From contig JAGYXB010001849.1 in the NCBI GenBank assembly GCA_022495005.1, positions 1-64,000 on the forward strand: a stretch of 64,000 nt of DNA, read 5' to 3'. The notes under the pieces were generated by a model. That model made no database searches, was not told the origin of the DNA, and saw only the letters and a program-made list of their open reading frames with translations. The position numbers and the translations under genes are program-made. Position 1 is the stretch's first letter, and every line of letters starts with the position of its first letter. Shown here one piece after another: positions 22,478-33,080 of the stretch. Source of the DNA: Rhyacophila brunnea (lineage: Eukaryota; Arthropoda; Insecta; Trichoptera; Rhyacophilidae).

Positions 22478-23480
22478 TAGTTGAATCATATGGACACCAC
22501 GCGGCACCTCCAAGAATTCCAGTCGCTAACCAGTCTTCTTGCGTCATTCCAGGTCATACCAGCATCCCGCAGCTTTGCCGTATACACTCTATAGATAGTA
22601 TTTAGCAGCCTTTCAGGATTCCAGAATCCGTTTGGTTTAAATAACAGGCAAGTAAGGTTGAGGCTCTCTTCTGGGATCTGCAGCATATGGCCAAACCAAG
22701 TCAAATGTCGCCTTTTCACTCTCAGCGTGATTAGAAGCGGTTTGGTGAGTTTTCTTATCTACTCCATTATCTGTCGCAAACATCTGTTTTCGAAGCTCAG
22801 TATACGGTTTCTTTGAGCATTAGTAAGGTGCCATGATTCGCTACCGTAAAGCAGCACTATCAGAATACAAGCGTCGAATAGGCGGCATTTGGTTTTTAAT
22901 ACAACCACGAGTCCTAGACATTCTACATCGAATTGAATGTTGCTCCAGCCATTCCCAATCGGACAGCGAGATTTCTCTGCAAAATGCCTTCTCCCGTGAT
23001 GTGTACCCCCAGGTATTTAAAGTTGTCGACGCTCTCAATGTTTTTTCCGTCACTAATCAGATGGAAATCTGGATTAGAACAGGTGCTATTGCACAAAATG
23101 TTGATTTTCTTTGCGTTGATTTTCAAACCAATGCGAGACAAGTTATCATGCAACCAGTTGATTGTCTCTTAAATTCTTCGGTTGAATTGTCGAATAGGAC
23201 AGCGTTATCGGCATATTCCAGTTGCGAAGCTTCACCGTAGGGGTAACAGATATGCCTCTGTAAGGTGGTATTGACTTCCGTAGTATGTAAGTCAAAGAAA
23301 ATGAAGAGAAGCGTAAAAAGGACACAGCCCTGTCTAACTCTGGTCTAGACCCCAAACCATTCCGTGACAGTGTAACCTATTCTGACACAAAAAACTTTAT
23401 GGGAATAAACAACCCAATCTGTGGCAGCATATTGATTATAGCAAACTCAGTAAATAACTTACTGCAATTATTCATTGAAG
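22478..23480 (-). pseudogene. LINE reverse transcriptase fragment (family C)
   Basis: On the minus strand, across several frameshifts, the domain order of a non-LTR reverse transcriptase is visible: a decayed G-V-R-Q-G-C-V box near 23330, the catalytic box as YADN instead of YADD near 23215, INAKKINIL and NFKYLGVHI between 23120 and 23010, a LYGSESWHLT segment near 22850, RRHLTWFGHM near 22700 and TWNDARRLVSDWNSWR near 22520. Family relatives carry the DNA-copying enzyme that pastes LINE RNA into the genome. The palm Asp change, stops and lack of the endonuclease end show it is dead. Two shorter copies lie at 44430 and 55195. Confidence 0.8.
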
Positions 23481-23499
23481 CAGATCATAATTCATTGAA

Positions 23500-23735
23500 C
23501 ATGTCACTCGAATATAAGTTCTCAGCAGTATAGTATCTCAGTCTCTGTATCGCTCCGCACAACATCTCATTCTACCGAGATTGGGACCTCGGAACAGTAT
23601 CATTTATTGTTATAGTATTGTAACATAACTAGGTACTGTAACATAATCTTGTACTGACTGTTTACTCTGCAAATAAAACTCGCTCAAACATCCATCGGAG
23701 CAACCACCAGATCTCGACCTCTTCAACACACCATC
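23500..23735 (+). mobile_element. possible solo LTR
   Basis: The block is richer in GC, has an AATAAA near 23673 followed by CTCGCTCAAACATCC, and ends CTTCAACACA. A TGT..ACA-type boundary (TGTCACTCGAATATAAG ... CAACACA) is possible. No primer-binding site or gag/pol is next to it. It could also be a LINE upstream region. Confidence 0.25.
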
Positions 23736-24276
23736 TATTTCTTATTCCATAATGACAACTTCATTGTTTGAAAATATGCCACAGTTTCTTCATTACCATA
23801 AAAATCTTAGTTGCAATTTTATTTTCATGGTAAGTTTTAGCAAATTTTTGCAAAATACGGTTAGGAATCACTGGTAATCAACATAAATTTTGGATAAAAA
23901 AAATAATAGCGTGACGTCACCAAACCTGGATAGGTAACCTCTGAAATATCATCAAAGGAGCTTCTCCTTTGATTTTTTTGAGGTTTCTCAATTTTCTTTT
24001 TGCTTAATTAGCCCAGAGTATTACAATTTTGAAGGTCGATTATTTTCTAGGTCGCAATGTAAAGAAAATGTAGAAGTAAAGAAAATTACATTTTTTTAGT
24101 AAAGACCTAGCAATTCTTTTGCGGTGCGCTATAATTATTTTTTTCTACATGATATCAAACAAATGCAAAGTCAGTTGTCACAACCTTTTATGTTTTTATT
24201 TTATTTAATTTAACTTTACAGTGTATTTAGTTTCATTAAAGTGAAGCCTTTACTCAGCCTTTCTTAAAGAGGCACC

Positions 24277-24860
24277 TAACCAATGACATTAATATGGACG
24301 AAGCATCTAGAAAATAAAATGACACTCACTTTGCGTCGGGTCTGCCGGATGGCGAAATTCATATTTTAATATCGGTATCCTACGCTCAAATGAACATTCT
24401 GCTTGCAAGCGGTCTGGCGACACCGCTGGGTCTGCCCATACAAAATTTCTGACTGTCAGGTTTCGACTCCACCGTTATTATTGTGTTACAAAATGCCAAT
24501 GTGCCCAGTTAAAAATTGTAAAAAAATCTACTAAACACTCCAAGAAAGATGGGTTATCACTTTGCATGTGTTAGTATTATTTATTATTTATAAAATGCCA
24601 TTTTAAGATATTGATGAATGTTTATTCAATGCAATTGAATGAAAGGAACCATTGGACAGTCAGTCGCCTGTGATCGCTGGGCTCACTTGCGTCTAATCTC
24701 CGAGAAGTCGTAAGTAACCGAGAATCTGTTTCTAACGCAATGAGTCATGACACTAATACGCCATTACAATAAAGGTTATATTACTATAGATTCTCGAAGC
24801 TTGTATCGCATAATGGAAACGGATACGTCAATGGTCACGTGACATCTACCTATACATCTG
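24277..24860 (+). repeat. dispersed repeat R2, copy a
   Basis: Partial inverted match with 60655-60973: AATGACATTAATATGGACGA, AAATGACACTCACTTTG, CGGGTCTGCC, CAAATGAACATT, CGCCATTACAATAAAGGT and TCGCATAATGGAAA recur there in reverse order and orientation. No coding frame; type unknown. Confidence 0.5.
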
Positions 24861-25399
24861 TGAATGACTTTCATGCACAATTTTTCGTGCGCGCCGGGTA
24901 TGAAGTGAGTCGTCCATTTAATATGTCATTGCACGTAACGGAAAAATACGAAGATTGCAATTTGAGACATTTTTTGGATAATTTACCATTTTAACTATAT
25001 TAATTAATAAATAATGTATGAAAACATGAAAAAGAAAAATATTTAAGTGAAAGATAAACTTACTATATAAATAAAAAGGAATTCAAGTTATACACATGGA
25101 TCAGGTGGATTGGTAATCGATTGAATAAGAAGACTTGTCCGAACAATTAACGACATGAGTTCAAACCAGACTCGATCCAACTTTTTTAGTTTTTTGTTCC
25201 AATATGTATATTTTTCTGAGACTTTTCAGTAAACATCAAATAAATACACCTACATGCTATTGAATTGACGAGATATCAGAGTACATAATCATGAATATTG
25301 AACCACCATATTGCTGCCATTATTGAGCAGTGGATTGGTGATGGTGATGATGATAACCGTTAATACATGCGGTGTTTTACGTGACTGGTACATAATAAT

Positions 25400-25566
25400 A
25401 TGGTTCGGATGTCGACCGAGAGTATAATACTCCGCGTCCTTGGGGCATAGCCTCATGGAATACATCAACGTGGTCAGCCATTTTCATCCGATGCTACAAA
25501 AGTGGTCTACATTCTGTCGGGCCGAGGGAAATAATTTAGAGATTTTGTGCTTACCCAATGCTCCAT
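25400..25566 (+). pseudogene. LINE family B tail fragment
   Basis: Decayed match to the last ~170 bp of the family B copies at 37330 and 51680: ATG(C/T)CG-CC-GAGAGT, TTGGGGCATAGCCTCA, ATGCTACAAAAGTGGTC, GCCGAGGGAA and TTGTGCTTACCCAATGC. Just upstream, 25326-25352 (GAGCAGTGGATTGG plus GATGATGAT) looks like the tail of a family A LINE. Confidence 0.55.
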
Positions 25567-27422
25567 TTGTGGAGCATCATGGATTAAGATAATTTAGTAC
25601 TAGATTAAATTCATTTTCTACTATGAGTGTTATATTATTACCATCTACTATTGAATCCAGTTAATTTAGATAGTACACTTGAATTAAAATTATAACTATA
25701 CCTAGTAAATTAAACTAAGTTTTCGCAAAATGTGGCAATGTGGAAAACGAGCGTTATGCTGAAAACGGCGTTCAGAGATATTGGCAGTTAAACATTTCAG
25801 TTGGTTGTTGTGTAGATACCCGTTATCGAAAATATTTAATTCTGATGAATAAGAGTAGGTAGTTTGAGTGATTGAGAACACGGTTTATTAAATAAAAAAC
25901 TTTATTGGACAAACCGCCATGCTTATAATAAAATGTACGGTAACAAATTTAACGCTGTATATTCCGTATAACATAAAATAATCGTACAACTATGATGTTG
26001 GTGGTAACACCTTTACCCTAAGTGATATCTTCATCAGGAGGGTAAATTCCAGTATATTTTTTATTAAATTATTGTATACTGTCCGACAATGAGAAGAAAT
26101 AGGTTTTGATATTTTGTAAGCTTCTAAAAACAAAAAAATCTATCAAATATAATATAAGAGTATCAATATAAAATTTAATTTAAAACAAATCACTGTTTTC
26201 AATTAAAATAATCAACAAACTTTTAATTCTTACGCCTACAATATCTATGAGTCATACAATAAAAAAAATAATTATAATTTCGTCAACTTGCTTCCGATTA
26301 GGGACCCAGGTACCTACTGTAAATAGCCCAAAAATATATAATTATTTTGAGTTTGAAGGATTATGTCGCCTTATATTTTCTGATCACACGAACCAACATT
26401 GACAAAATAATCAATTAAATTCGTGAATTACCATTATCATCCTATTTTCGTCATAAAGTAGGGAATAATAATTTAAGCCATAATTATTACTGGCAGTTTC
26501 TTTTAATTGTTCGTTTGTCAACAAGCGCGTTAACATAATCATAGTAAACTATATTCGGTAAACCTTTGAATCGGTATTTGCAATTGACTTTACAATATTA
26601 TGTATTTACCATCATAACCAAATAAGAAATACTCAAATTTATTATATTTGAATCTAGCTTACTGAAAAATAGCCAGAATGGATTTGGTTCACTATGCTCG
26701 TGAAACACACATTATAATATAATATTTTTATGATAGTGTAATCATATCACTAACTGATATTTGATTAAATGAATATTTTTTTAAGGGACATCATATTGAG
26801 AAAAACAATCTTTAGCGAAAATTCGCAGTTTAATCCTATTTTTTGTTTGTGCAGCACCAAGGCCCTTGAGTGAATCAATATATTATTATTTCTAAAATAT
26901 AACATTTTAAAGTATTTTTTTTACTAATAATAAAATTGTTAAAGCTAAAATAAAACATTTTTTGTTAAAAACTCTTGAGAAACTATGAATAAAATTTATA
27001 TTAAATAATAAAAAAGGTTTTCATTGTTTTATGCTAAAAACCACAAGTTTACAAACTGTCCATTATTATAAAAGGGTTTTTAATTTTTTCCTGGATTTTT
27101 AAAAAAATCAGTTACAAAAAGCAGCTCTCGTAATTTTGCACCATCAATCACTTCACTTGACCAGTTTTTTTTTTAATATTTCAAGATGGATGATTTAATA
27201 AAATGCTGCCTTAAATTTTTGGCAACGTGACTTTCAAAAATTGAATACGGGAGATTAATTTTATTCCAGGGGCCGAGTGAAAATTTGCATTTCCCAAAGG
27301 AATTTTTGCTTTTGATTGATAAAATGTATAATTATAGTTCTGTCATGATAAAATTAACAGCGCACAATATTACGCCTTGCTCTCATATTAAATTAATAAC
27401 GGTTCTGTCAGCTCTAGCGTAT
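25567..27422. other. AT-rich DNA, nothing recognised
   Basis: No gene, repeat pair or convincing motif found by eye. Confidence 0.35.
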
Positions 27423-28076
27423 ATATCGTCACCGTTCAGGCAAAAGTCACCAACCCTGAAAATGGCAGTTTTGAGTTAAGTATGTCACATGAAGCGTAAA
27501 ATTATGTTCTTTAAGATGCAAAAGTCACCACGGTACATTAGTTAGTAAAATGTAGCTTAAATCCGAATTATTTGTTTTCCACTAAATGACTTTCGATAAA
27601 ATCTTAACAAGCAAAAGTCATTATAGGTGAATAGACATTATTGACTCTAAAAAAATAAATTCTTCGTTAAAAATATACAAGCAAAAGTCACTATACTATG
27701 GATGGTGAGTTTTACTGATTTGTCATTTGAAAACTTCTAACACTTGTCTGAAATACGCAAAAATAACCAAATAGGAATAGTTTACCTTAGCTTGTTATAA
27801 TAAGATCGCTTTGGTCAGATTATTAACAAGCAAAAGTCACCAAACCATAATTGAGCTACCTTACCTCCTTCAAAACCTTCTAGATGTTTTAATTAGCATC
27901 AAAAAGTAAAAGTACCTTAAAGAAATTATTAAAAACACATGAGAAAATAATGTAATGTAGATAAAACCTTAAAAACATTTAAATCTGATTTTTCCTGCAT
28001 TTTCAAACTTTCAAATTGCGATATCTCAAAACTATGTTTTTAGGGTTGGTGACTTTTGCCTGAACGGTGACGATAT
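27423..28076. mobile_element. TIR family T1, large member with iterated motif
   Basis: Inverted arms of ~54 bp at 27423-27475 and 28022-28076 start ATATCGTCACCGTTCAGGCA and contain AAAAGTCACCAACCCT. Inside, GCAAAAGTCA occurs again at 27518, 27611, 27681 and 27830, always on the plus strand and mostly preceded by AACAA or TACAA. Such iterated subterminal motifs usually mark transposase binding sites. No ORF with transposase features is present; the ORF at 27285-27479 only crosses the left end. Confidence 0.7.
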
Positions 28077-28269
28077 GAATTATGTATCACTATTATTACA
28101 GTGATTATTGTTAGTTAAGTAGTTGACAAGTTTTACCTAAAGGAACAGGTTTTTTTTTTTTTAAAGAAAAACTCACCATAACTGTTTTACACATTTAGTA
28201 TCTATGTTATACAAAAAAAATTGGTCGATCTTAAGATAGAAGTACAGAAAAACAAAACGATGAACGATG

Positions 28270-28301
28270 ATCCACGAACCGAAATGATTTGGTTCGTGGA
28301 T
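28270..28301. repeat. 11-bp perfect hairpin
   Basis: ATCCACGAACC at 28270-28280 pairs with GGTTCGTGGAT at 28291-28301 across a 10-base loop. It lies 8 bp left of the next hairpin element. Confidence 0.6.
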
Positions 28302-28309
28302 TGTATATG

Positions 28310-28465
28310 TATAGGTAAATCATTCTACAGTGGCACCATTGGCGTTACGCGTATGTATTGGAATTGCTTGCTGCAATGCCTGGTTTAATGCTAACAAACA
28401 ATACCACACAACTGCAAGTCGCTTTTTCCGTACCCATGGTGCCACTGTAGAATGATTTACCTATA
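28310..28465. mobile_element. 156-bp MITE with perfect 30-bp inverted ends
   Basis: TATAGGTAAATCATTCTACA plus CAGTGGCACCAT context at 28310-28339 is inverted without mismatch at 28436-28465. The interior (TTGGCGTTACGCG...) is unrelated between arms. Perfect arms imply recent amplification. No coding capacity. Confidence 0.75.
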
Positions 28466-28681
28466 TAAACACGTACATCGTCGTCAGCGCTACGAGTACA
28501 TCAGCTGCCAGGTATTTAGTAGCATGATTAAGGGTAAACATACGCACGCACACCATCGACCAATCGAATCATTGTTTTGTTTTTACTGTAAGTGCCTTTA
28601 AAAAAATACAGTTTTCAATTTGAGAGAAATTATTGATAACTTAAATATTGAGTGTATTAATTAGTAAATAAACTCATATCT

Positions 28682-29162
28682 GGTTGGGCCGATTATGGTC
28701 GCCTTCATCTAAATATTTCCCTCGTACCTATAACTCAAATTATTGTCGCAAGTCCAGGCACTCAACGCAATCATGGGTCGTCAGTCAACCGTGATTGATA
28801 ACGTTAGTTATTTTAGACCTCGACCGTGTTAACTAGCTACCGTGTGACCGTCGTCCAAGAAATAACTATTCAATTCGAGTCTCATTACAAACTCAGTCAA
28901 TGCGACCACCTACCAAGCCGTATTACCAGTACAGGGTATCTCATAGAAACTTGTCATTATCATTCATATTTCAGTGTTTGATGTGTGAGTGATAACCACA
29001 ACCATTTTCTTACTAGTGCGTGAGTGTATGACCTGGGTCTTGCTCCAGTCATAAATTCGAACGATATCAAGATCAGTGCCTGGATCGATTCTCGTTTAAA
29101 CCGTCCTCCTCCAGCATCCACATCCAAAATTATCCCAAACTACAGTCCACAAGAGCGCAGCC
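28682..29162 (+). mobile_element. family H short-TIR element, copy 2
   Basis: Begins GGTTGGGCCGATTATGGTCG and ends ACAGTCCAC..GAGCGCAGCC. It shares ATTATTGTCGCAAGTCCAGG and GGGTCGTCAGTCAACCG with the copy at 47935, and GTGCGTGAGTGTA and ATCAGTGCCTGG with others. The 8-bp flanks do not match clearly. Confidence 0.6.
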
Positions 29163-29438
29163 AGTAGGTATCTAATAACATTATAAAATATAACATGTTA
29201 GGATTCCATCTTATTATCACAAAATATTTTTGTATGGTTATGTTTATCATTAAAAATGTATTTTATTATATTTTCTCTAATAATTTTGAATTTTAAATTA
29301 ATAGTTTTAATGTATTTACTTTCAGGATTTTAAGTAAGTATCTAAAAGCATCTATTAATATAGATATAAAATGTATTCAAAGATATTTTCATTGCAATAG
29401 AAAAAACTTAATAAACTAATAATTTACTGTTAAATAGT

Positions 29439-29572
29439 AGTCTTGATAATGGTGTTATACCCGAAATAGCTATCGACTTCAAAACATCCTGTAGAATTTA
29501 ATTTATTTTATATTATCATTAATAATAATTATAAAATGGAATTCTAGCAAGTAAATTCTGACTCAATTAATA
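29439..29572 (+). mobile_element. Penelope-like element 3' fragment
   Basis: Matches 31504-31640 from AGTCTTGATAATGGTGTTA through CTGTAGAATTTAAT to AAATGGAATTCTA. It is the third copy of the element's 3' segment and lies upstream of the inverted copy in the same orientation as the main copy. It retains the hammerhead-like block. Confidence 0.65.
29440..29477 (+). ncRNA. hammerhead-like motif, copy 1
   Basis: GTC (29440-29442) can pair with GAC (29475-29477). Between them are TTGATAA, a short hairpin GGT/ACC, GAAA, the self-complementary TAGCTA and TC before the expected cut. This matches hammerhead order (stem I, CUGANGA, stem II, GAAA, stem III, UH) but the CUGANGA core differs at C3 and G8 and there is one extra base before stem II. 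Hammerhead ribozymes are known in Penelope-like elements. Confidence 0.3.
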
Positions 29573-29655
29573 GATACTTTGAGATCGTTTAACGAATTCA
29601 CGTGTACAACGTATTTTTAATTTTAAATCTTTGACGTCAAAAACGTAATTATTTC

Positions 29656-30343
29656 ACAAGAAATGAAAATATAATTAATATTAAATTCTACAGGTTTTTT
29701 TATAAAAGGTTTGTCGATAGCTATTTCGGTTGTATCACCATTATCAAGACTATTCAGATAGGCCGTTTGCCTTTGCTTAAATACTATACGTGTATAGATA
29801 GAGACAGAATACATTTTCTTATTCGTTCCAGCAATATTATGAATTTTTTACATTATTATTAATTGTAATATTATTAATACTTTGAAAACCCTAAGTGGGT
29901 TTTTTAAAATGAATATCGAAATTTTCAAAATTTATCAAAATTACAGTGTTCGATGGTTATTTATTGACATTATTAATCAATTAAAATATTATTAGTATAA
30001 TTGTCTTAATCGTGTGTTTAAATTATATTTAATAGTGGCGACGAATGCATTACCAAATTTTCATTAATTATGTGATTACTTTTGGATAATTCGCGATTAA
30101 TTTCCAACTGTTCAAGTAAATTTAATTTTAGACCTTTATTACATATATGCAAACATTGTGGCGTTTCATTGTTACTGATGCTATGCGAGTTTGATATCAA
30201 ATGTTTAGCTAACTGAGAATCTGTTTTACCATTCCTAAAAGACCGGAGGTGCTCTTCAAAACGAGTTTTTATTGACCTGCCAGATTGACCAATGTAGCAT
30301 AGACTACATGTGCCACATGTTATTTTATAAACTCCGCTTTTCT
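29656..30343 (-). mobile_element. inverted copy of Penelope-like element 3' end
   Basis: Reverse complement of 30913-31601 at roughly 97% identity by eye. On the minus strand it encodes the GIY-YIG half and the C-terminus through SPLLNII (stop near 30018) and then the 3' non-coding segment. Here the second motif reads YIGQSG, the expected residues, while the plus copy has YIVQSG. It starts mid-domain, so it lacks any reverse transcriptase. Such partial inverted copies next to the main copy are a known Penelope-like arrangement. Confidence 0.8.
29713..29750 (-). ncRNA. hammerhead-like motif, copy 2
   Basis: Minus-strand equivalent of 29440-29477. GTC, TTGATAA, GGT/ACC, GAAA, TAGCTA, TC and GAC are all kept; only the stem II loop differs. 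Confidence 0.3.
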
Positions 30344-30351
30344 GGACTGGA

Positions 30352-31238
30352 CTGAGAACTGACCGTCAACTTAACTCGTTCGTCAAAAGGGCTAACGCAT
30401 TGCACTGTAATATTAAATTCACGGTCGAAGTAGAGATAGAAAACAGAATTAATTTTCTAGACCTCACTATTCAGAGGGTTAATAATAAACATAACTTCAA
30501 AATATATAGAAAACCCACCTATACTGAAACTACTATACATAAAGGATCGCAACATCCATGGATTCATAAGTTGTCGGCATACCATGCCATGATCCACAGG
30601 TTAGTTAGCGTGCCCATGAAAAATTAGATTTTGAGGATGAACTACATACCATTAAACAAATAGCCTTAAGTAATGGATATGAAACATCAATGGTAGATAA
30701 AATATTATATAAAAAACAACTTAAATTAGCTAGATCAACAATATACCCTAACGTTAAAGATTCAAATCGTTATTACAAGTCCATTGGTTATCACGGCATT
30801 ATTTCAGACAAAATTTATCAAGAAATTAAACATAGCGTTAACGTAGCATTCAAAGCTAATAATAATCTAGGATTAAACTTAAAAAATAGTAAAGATAAAA
30901 TCAACAAACTGGAGAAAAGCGGAGTTTATAAAATAACATGTGGCACATGTAGTCTATGCTACATTGTTCAATCTGGCAGGTCAATAAAAACTCGTTTTGA
31001 AGAGCACCTCCGGTCTTTTAGGAATGGTAAAACAGATTCTCAGTTTGCTAAACATTTGATATCAAACTCGCATAGCATCAGTAACAATGAAACGCCACAA
31101 TGTTTGCATATATGTAATAAGGGTCTAAAATTAAATTTACTTGAACAGTTGGAAATTAATCGCGAATTATCCAAAAGTAATCACATAATTAATGAAAATT
31201 TGGTAATGTATTTGTCGCCACTATTAAATATAATCTAA
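30352..31238 (+). pseudogene. Penelope-like polyprotein C-terminus (RT end plus GIY-YIG)
   Basis: Frame one (to a stop at 30625-30627) contains NIKFTVEVE, INFLDLTIQRVNN and FKIYRKPTYTET, the usual reverse transcriptase end of Penelope-like elements. A frameshift near 30615 moves to a second frame, open to 31238 and read from ATG 30690 as 182 codons. In that frame the GIY-YIG nuclease is visible: GVY at residues 78-80, C84/C87/C90, YIV at 91-93, GRSIKTR at 96-102, and a conserved Glu in LEQLEIN near 152-155. The nuclease nicks target DNA for priming. Frameshift, truncation and the G-to-V change in YIG make activity unlikely. Confidence 0.85.
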
Positions 31239-31504
31239 ACACACGATTAAGACAATTATACTAATAATATTTTAATTGATTAATAATGTCAATAAATAAC
31301 CATCGAATACTGTAATTTTGATAAATTTTGAAAATTTCGATATCCATTTTAAAAAACCCACTTAGGGTTTTCAAAGTATTAATAATATTACAATTAATAA
31401 TAATGTAAAAATTCATAATATTGCTGGAACGAATAAGAAAATGTATTCTGTCTCTATCTATACACGTATAGTATTTAAGCAAAGGCAAACGGCCTATCTG
31501 AATA

Positions 31505-31542
31505 GTCTTGATAATGGTGTTACAACCGAAATAGCTATCGAC
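31505..31542 (+). ncRNA. hammerhead-like motif, copy 3
   Basis: Stem I GTC at 31505-31507 with GAC at 31540-31542; TTGATAA at 31508-31514; GGTGTTACAACC hairpin; GAAA at 31528-31531; palindromic TAGCTA; TC. Identical layout to the other two copies. Confidence 0.3.
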
Positions 31543-31784
31543 AAACCTTTTATAAAAAAAAACCTGTAGAATTTAATATTAATTATATTTTCATTTCTTG
31601 TAAAATGGAATTCTACCAAGTAAATAGTAACTCAATTAGTAATTATTTCATTTTAATAAATGTATATATTTATAAATTATATATTTTCAAAGATGAATTA
31701 AGTACTTAAATTCAGCATTACATTATAGTTTGTATTATAAAGGAATATAATAATATATCACCTCTGTTAAAAAAGGGTAAAAAA

Positions 31785-31952
31785 ATGTTCTTGGTAAAGT
31801 TGACCGCAATTACTACTAATGGCGCACCAGCAATGACAGGCGAAAAATTGGATTTATTGCCTCATGTAAAAAAGATTCATCCTGTCCTTAATTTATTTTT
31901 ATCATTACATTATCTCTACTCGATTGATTCATATATCTTTTACAACAAATAA
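31785..31952 (+). pseudogene. hAT transposase fragment (TNGAPAMTG block)
   Basis: A 55-codon frame encodes TAITTNGAPAMTGEKLDLL followed by PHVKKIHP. The motif (T)TDGAPAM(T/x)G is the first catalytic-Asp region of ZBED/GTF2IRD2-like hAT transposases. Here the Asp is Asn, which would abolish catalysis. The rest of the transposase is absent. It may derive from the same family as the C-terminal scrap at 42039. Confidence 0.6.
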
Positions 31953-32069
31953 AATAAATGTAGGATTATAAGAAAAACACAATTTATTGGTGATAACTAC
32001 TGTCAGGTATTATTCCTTAAATAATTCACATCACAGTAATTACATATGCAATTACATGACGATCAGGAG

Positions 32070-32335
32070 CTATTGGCCGATAACAAGAAATGGGCGATAA
32101 CAGGAAGTCGCTGTACTCTGCGACGTACCTGTCATGGCGGCAACGCCTGCTAGAGGCTTGTTTAATTAATTGGCTTTTCTTTTAGATGACTTTTTCTTCT
32201 TTACAATAAACCAAAAGTTTACAACTAATAGTTCTAACGTCACTCCTTATCGTTTTAGACATATTTTCATTATAAAAAGCTTCATAATACGTAAATTGAT
32301 AGATCCGTACACCACGGGAGTGGTGCATCCTTCTC
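32070..32335 (+). pseudogene. broken paralogue of the secreted-peptide locus at 43.4 kb
   Basis: Aligns with 43312-43570 over the upstream block (GGCCGATAACAAGAA, AAGTCGCTGTA, GTCATGGCGGCAACGC), a pyrimidine tract ending TTTAG just before ATG (32186), and the following coding stretch (TCTAACGTCACTCCTTATCG then TTTTAGACA). Small indels stop the frame after seven codons and a ~30-bp insertion splits the later part. The upstream 11-codon mini-ORF starting MAAT (32134-32169) is kept in length and stop position relative to the other copy. Confidence 0.45.
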
Positions 32336-33080
32336 GGGCTCCGAGTCGAAGAGTCGAAATCACATACAAACACCTACGAATTGGTCATTCCTTTACCGGC
32401 TCGCCGATCACCGCATTAAACTATCTATTTGTTTCGAAGGCTACGCACTACTTTCGCTAGGTAGAAGTGCGCGTTTTTCACAAGCAACACTGGATCTCAG
32501 TTCTTGGAAGGTTTGTTGTATGGCTGAGCGGCACATGAAACGAATTTTGATGTGAGAGCCGGCTTACAGTATGCGTACCATATTTGGAAGTCGTGAAAAT
32601 TATGCTGGTACGTGAAGTAACTGTAGAACCTCAACTGACACGATGCATATCTTCAATAAAGACCATAATAACCAAAATAGGAAATCAACTTTACTGAGAT
32701 CAGAAAAAATGATCTATTCGGAATGAAAACTTAAGAGTGCTGACGGATTTTTTTGGGAAAAAATGGCTAAGTACCTGATTAGGTCTCGACCTGAACTCTG
32801 AACACAAAATTTCACTAACAAATCTGCTTTCAACTCTCATTTCGCCAAGACTTGCAAAGACATCTTTTATTTAACTACCCTATCTGGCTTCTAACTGACT
32901 CTAAATAACAAAATTTCTGGGTGTTGTCGTTGTTGGCATGACAATCCAGTGTGTATATCTGTACTTCCCTCTATTTTCTGCAAGACTCTCTGTGCCTCTT
33001 TTTACATTTACCTTTCCGTTCAATCACAGAATATCTCTGCTGAAATTGGGACACCTCAAATAACGTTGTTATTAGTGATT

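Larger units (their letters stand above)
30344..31640 (+). mobile_element. Penelope-like retroelement, 5'-truncated main copy
   Basis: Contains the C-terminal end of the reverse transcriptase, a linker, a GIY-YIG nuclease domain and 3' non-coding DNA with the hammerhead-like block. Together with 29656-30343 it forms a large inverted repeat (689-bp arms, ~569-bp spacer). The main palm motifs lie upstream and are missing. Confidence 0.8.

Noticed and set aside
22833..23240. 135-codon plus-strand ORF
   Set aside because: Antisense of the LINE family C coding region.
25085..25185. tRNA-derived SINE with GAGTTCAAACCAGACTCGAT
   Set aside because: The box-B match is weak, box A is unclear and no second copy was found.
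27423..28076. CRISPR-like array because of repeated GCAAAAGTCA
   Set aside because: Spacing is irregular, the unit is only ~10 bp, the genome is eukaryotic, and the repeats derive from the element's own terminal repeat.
30018..30200. Independent 60-codon minus-strand gene
   Set aside because: It is the C-terminus of the inverted Penelope copy, cut off by the start-codon choice.
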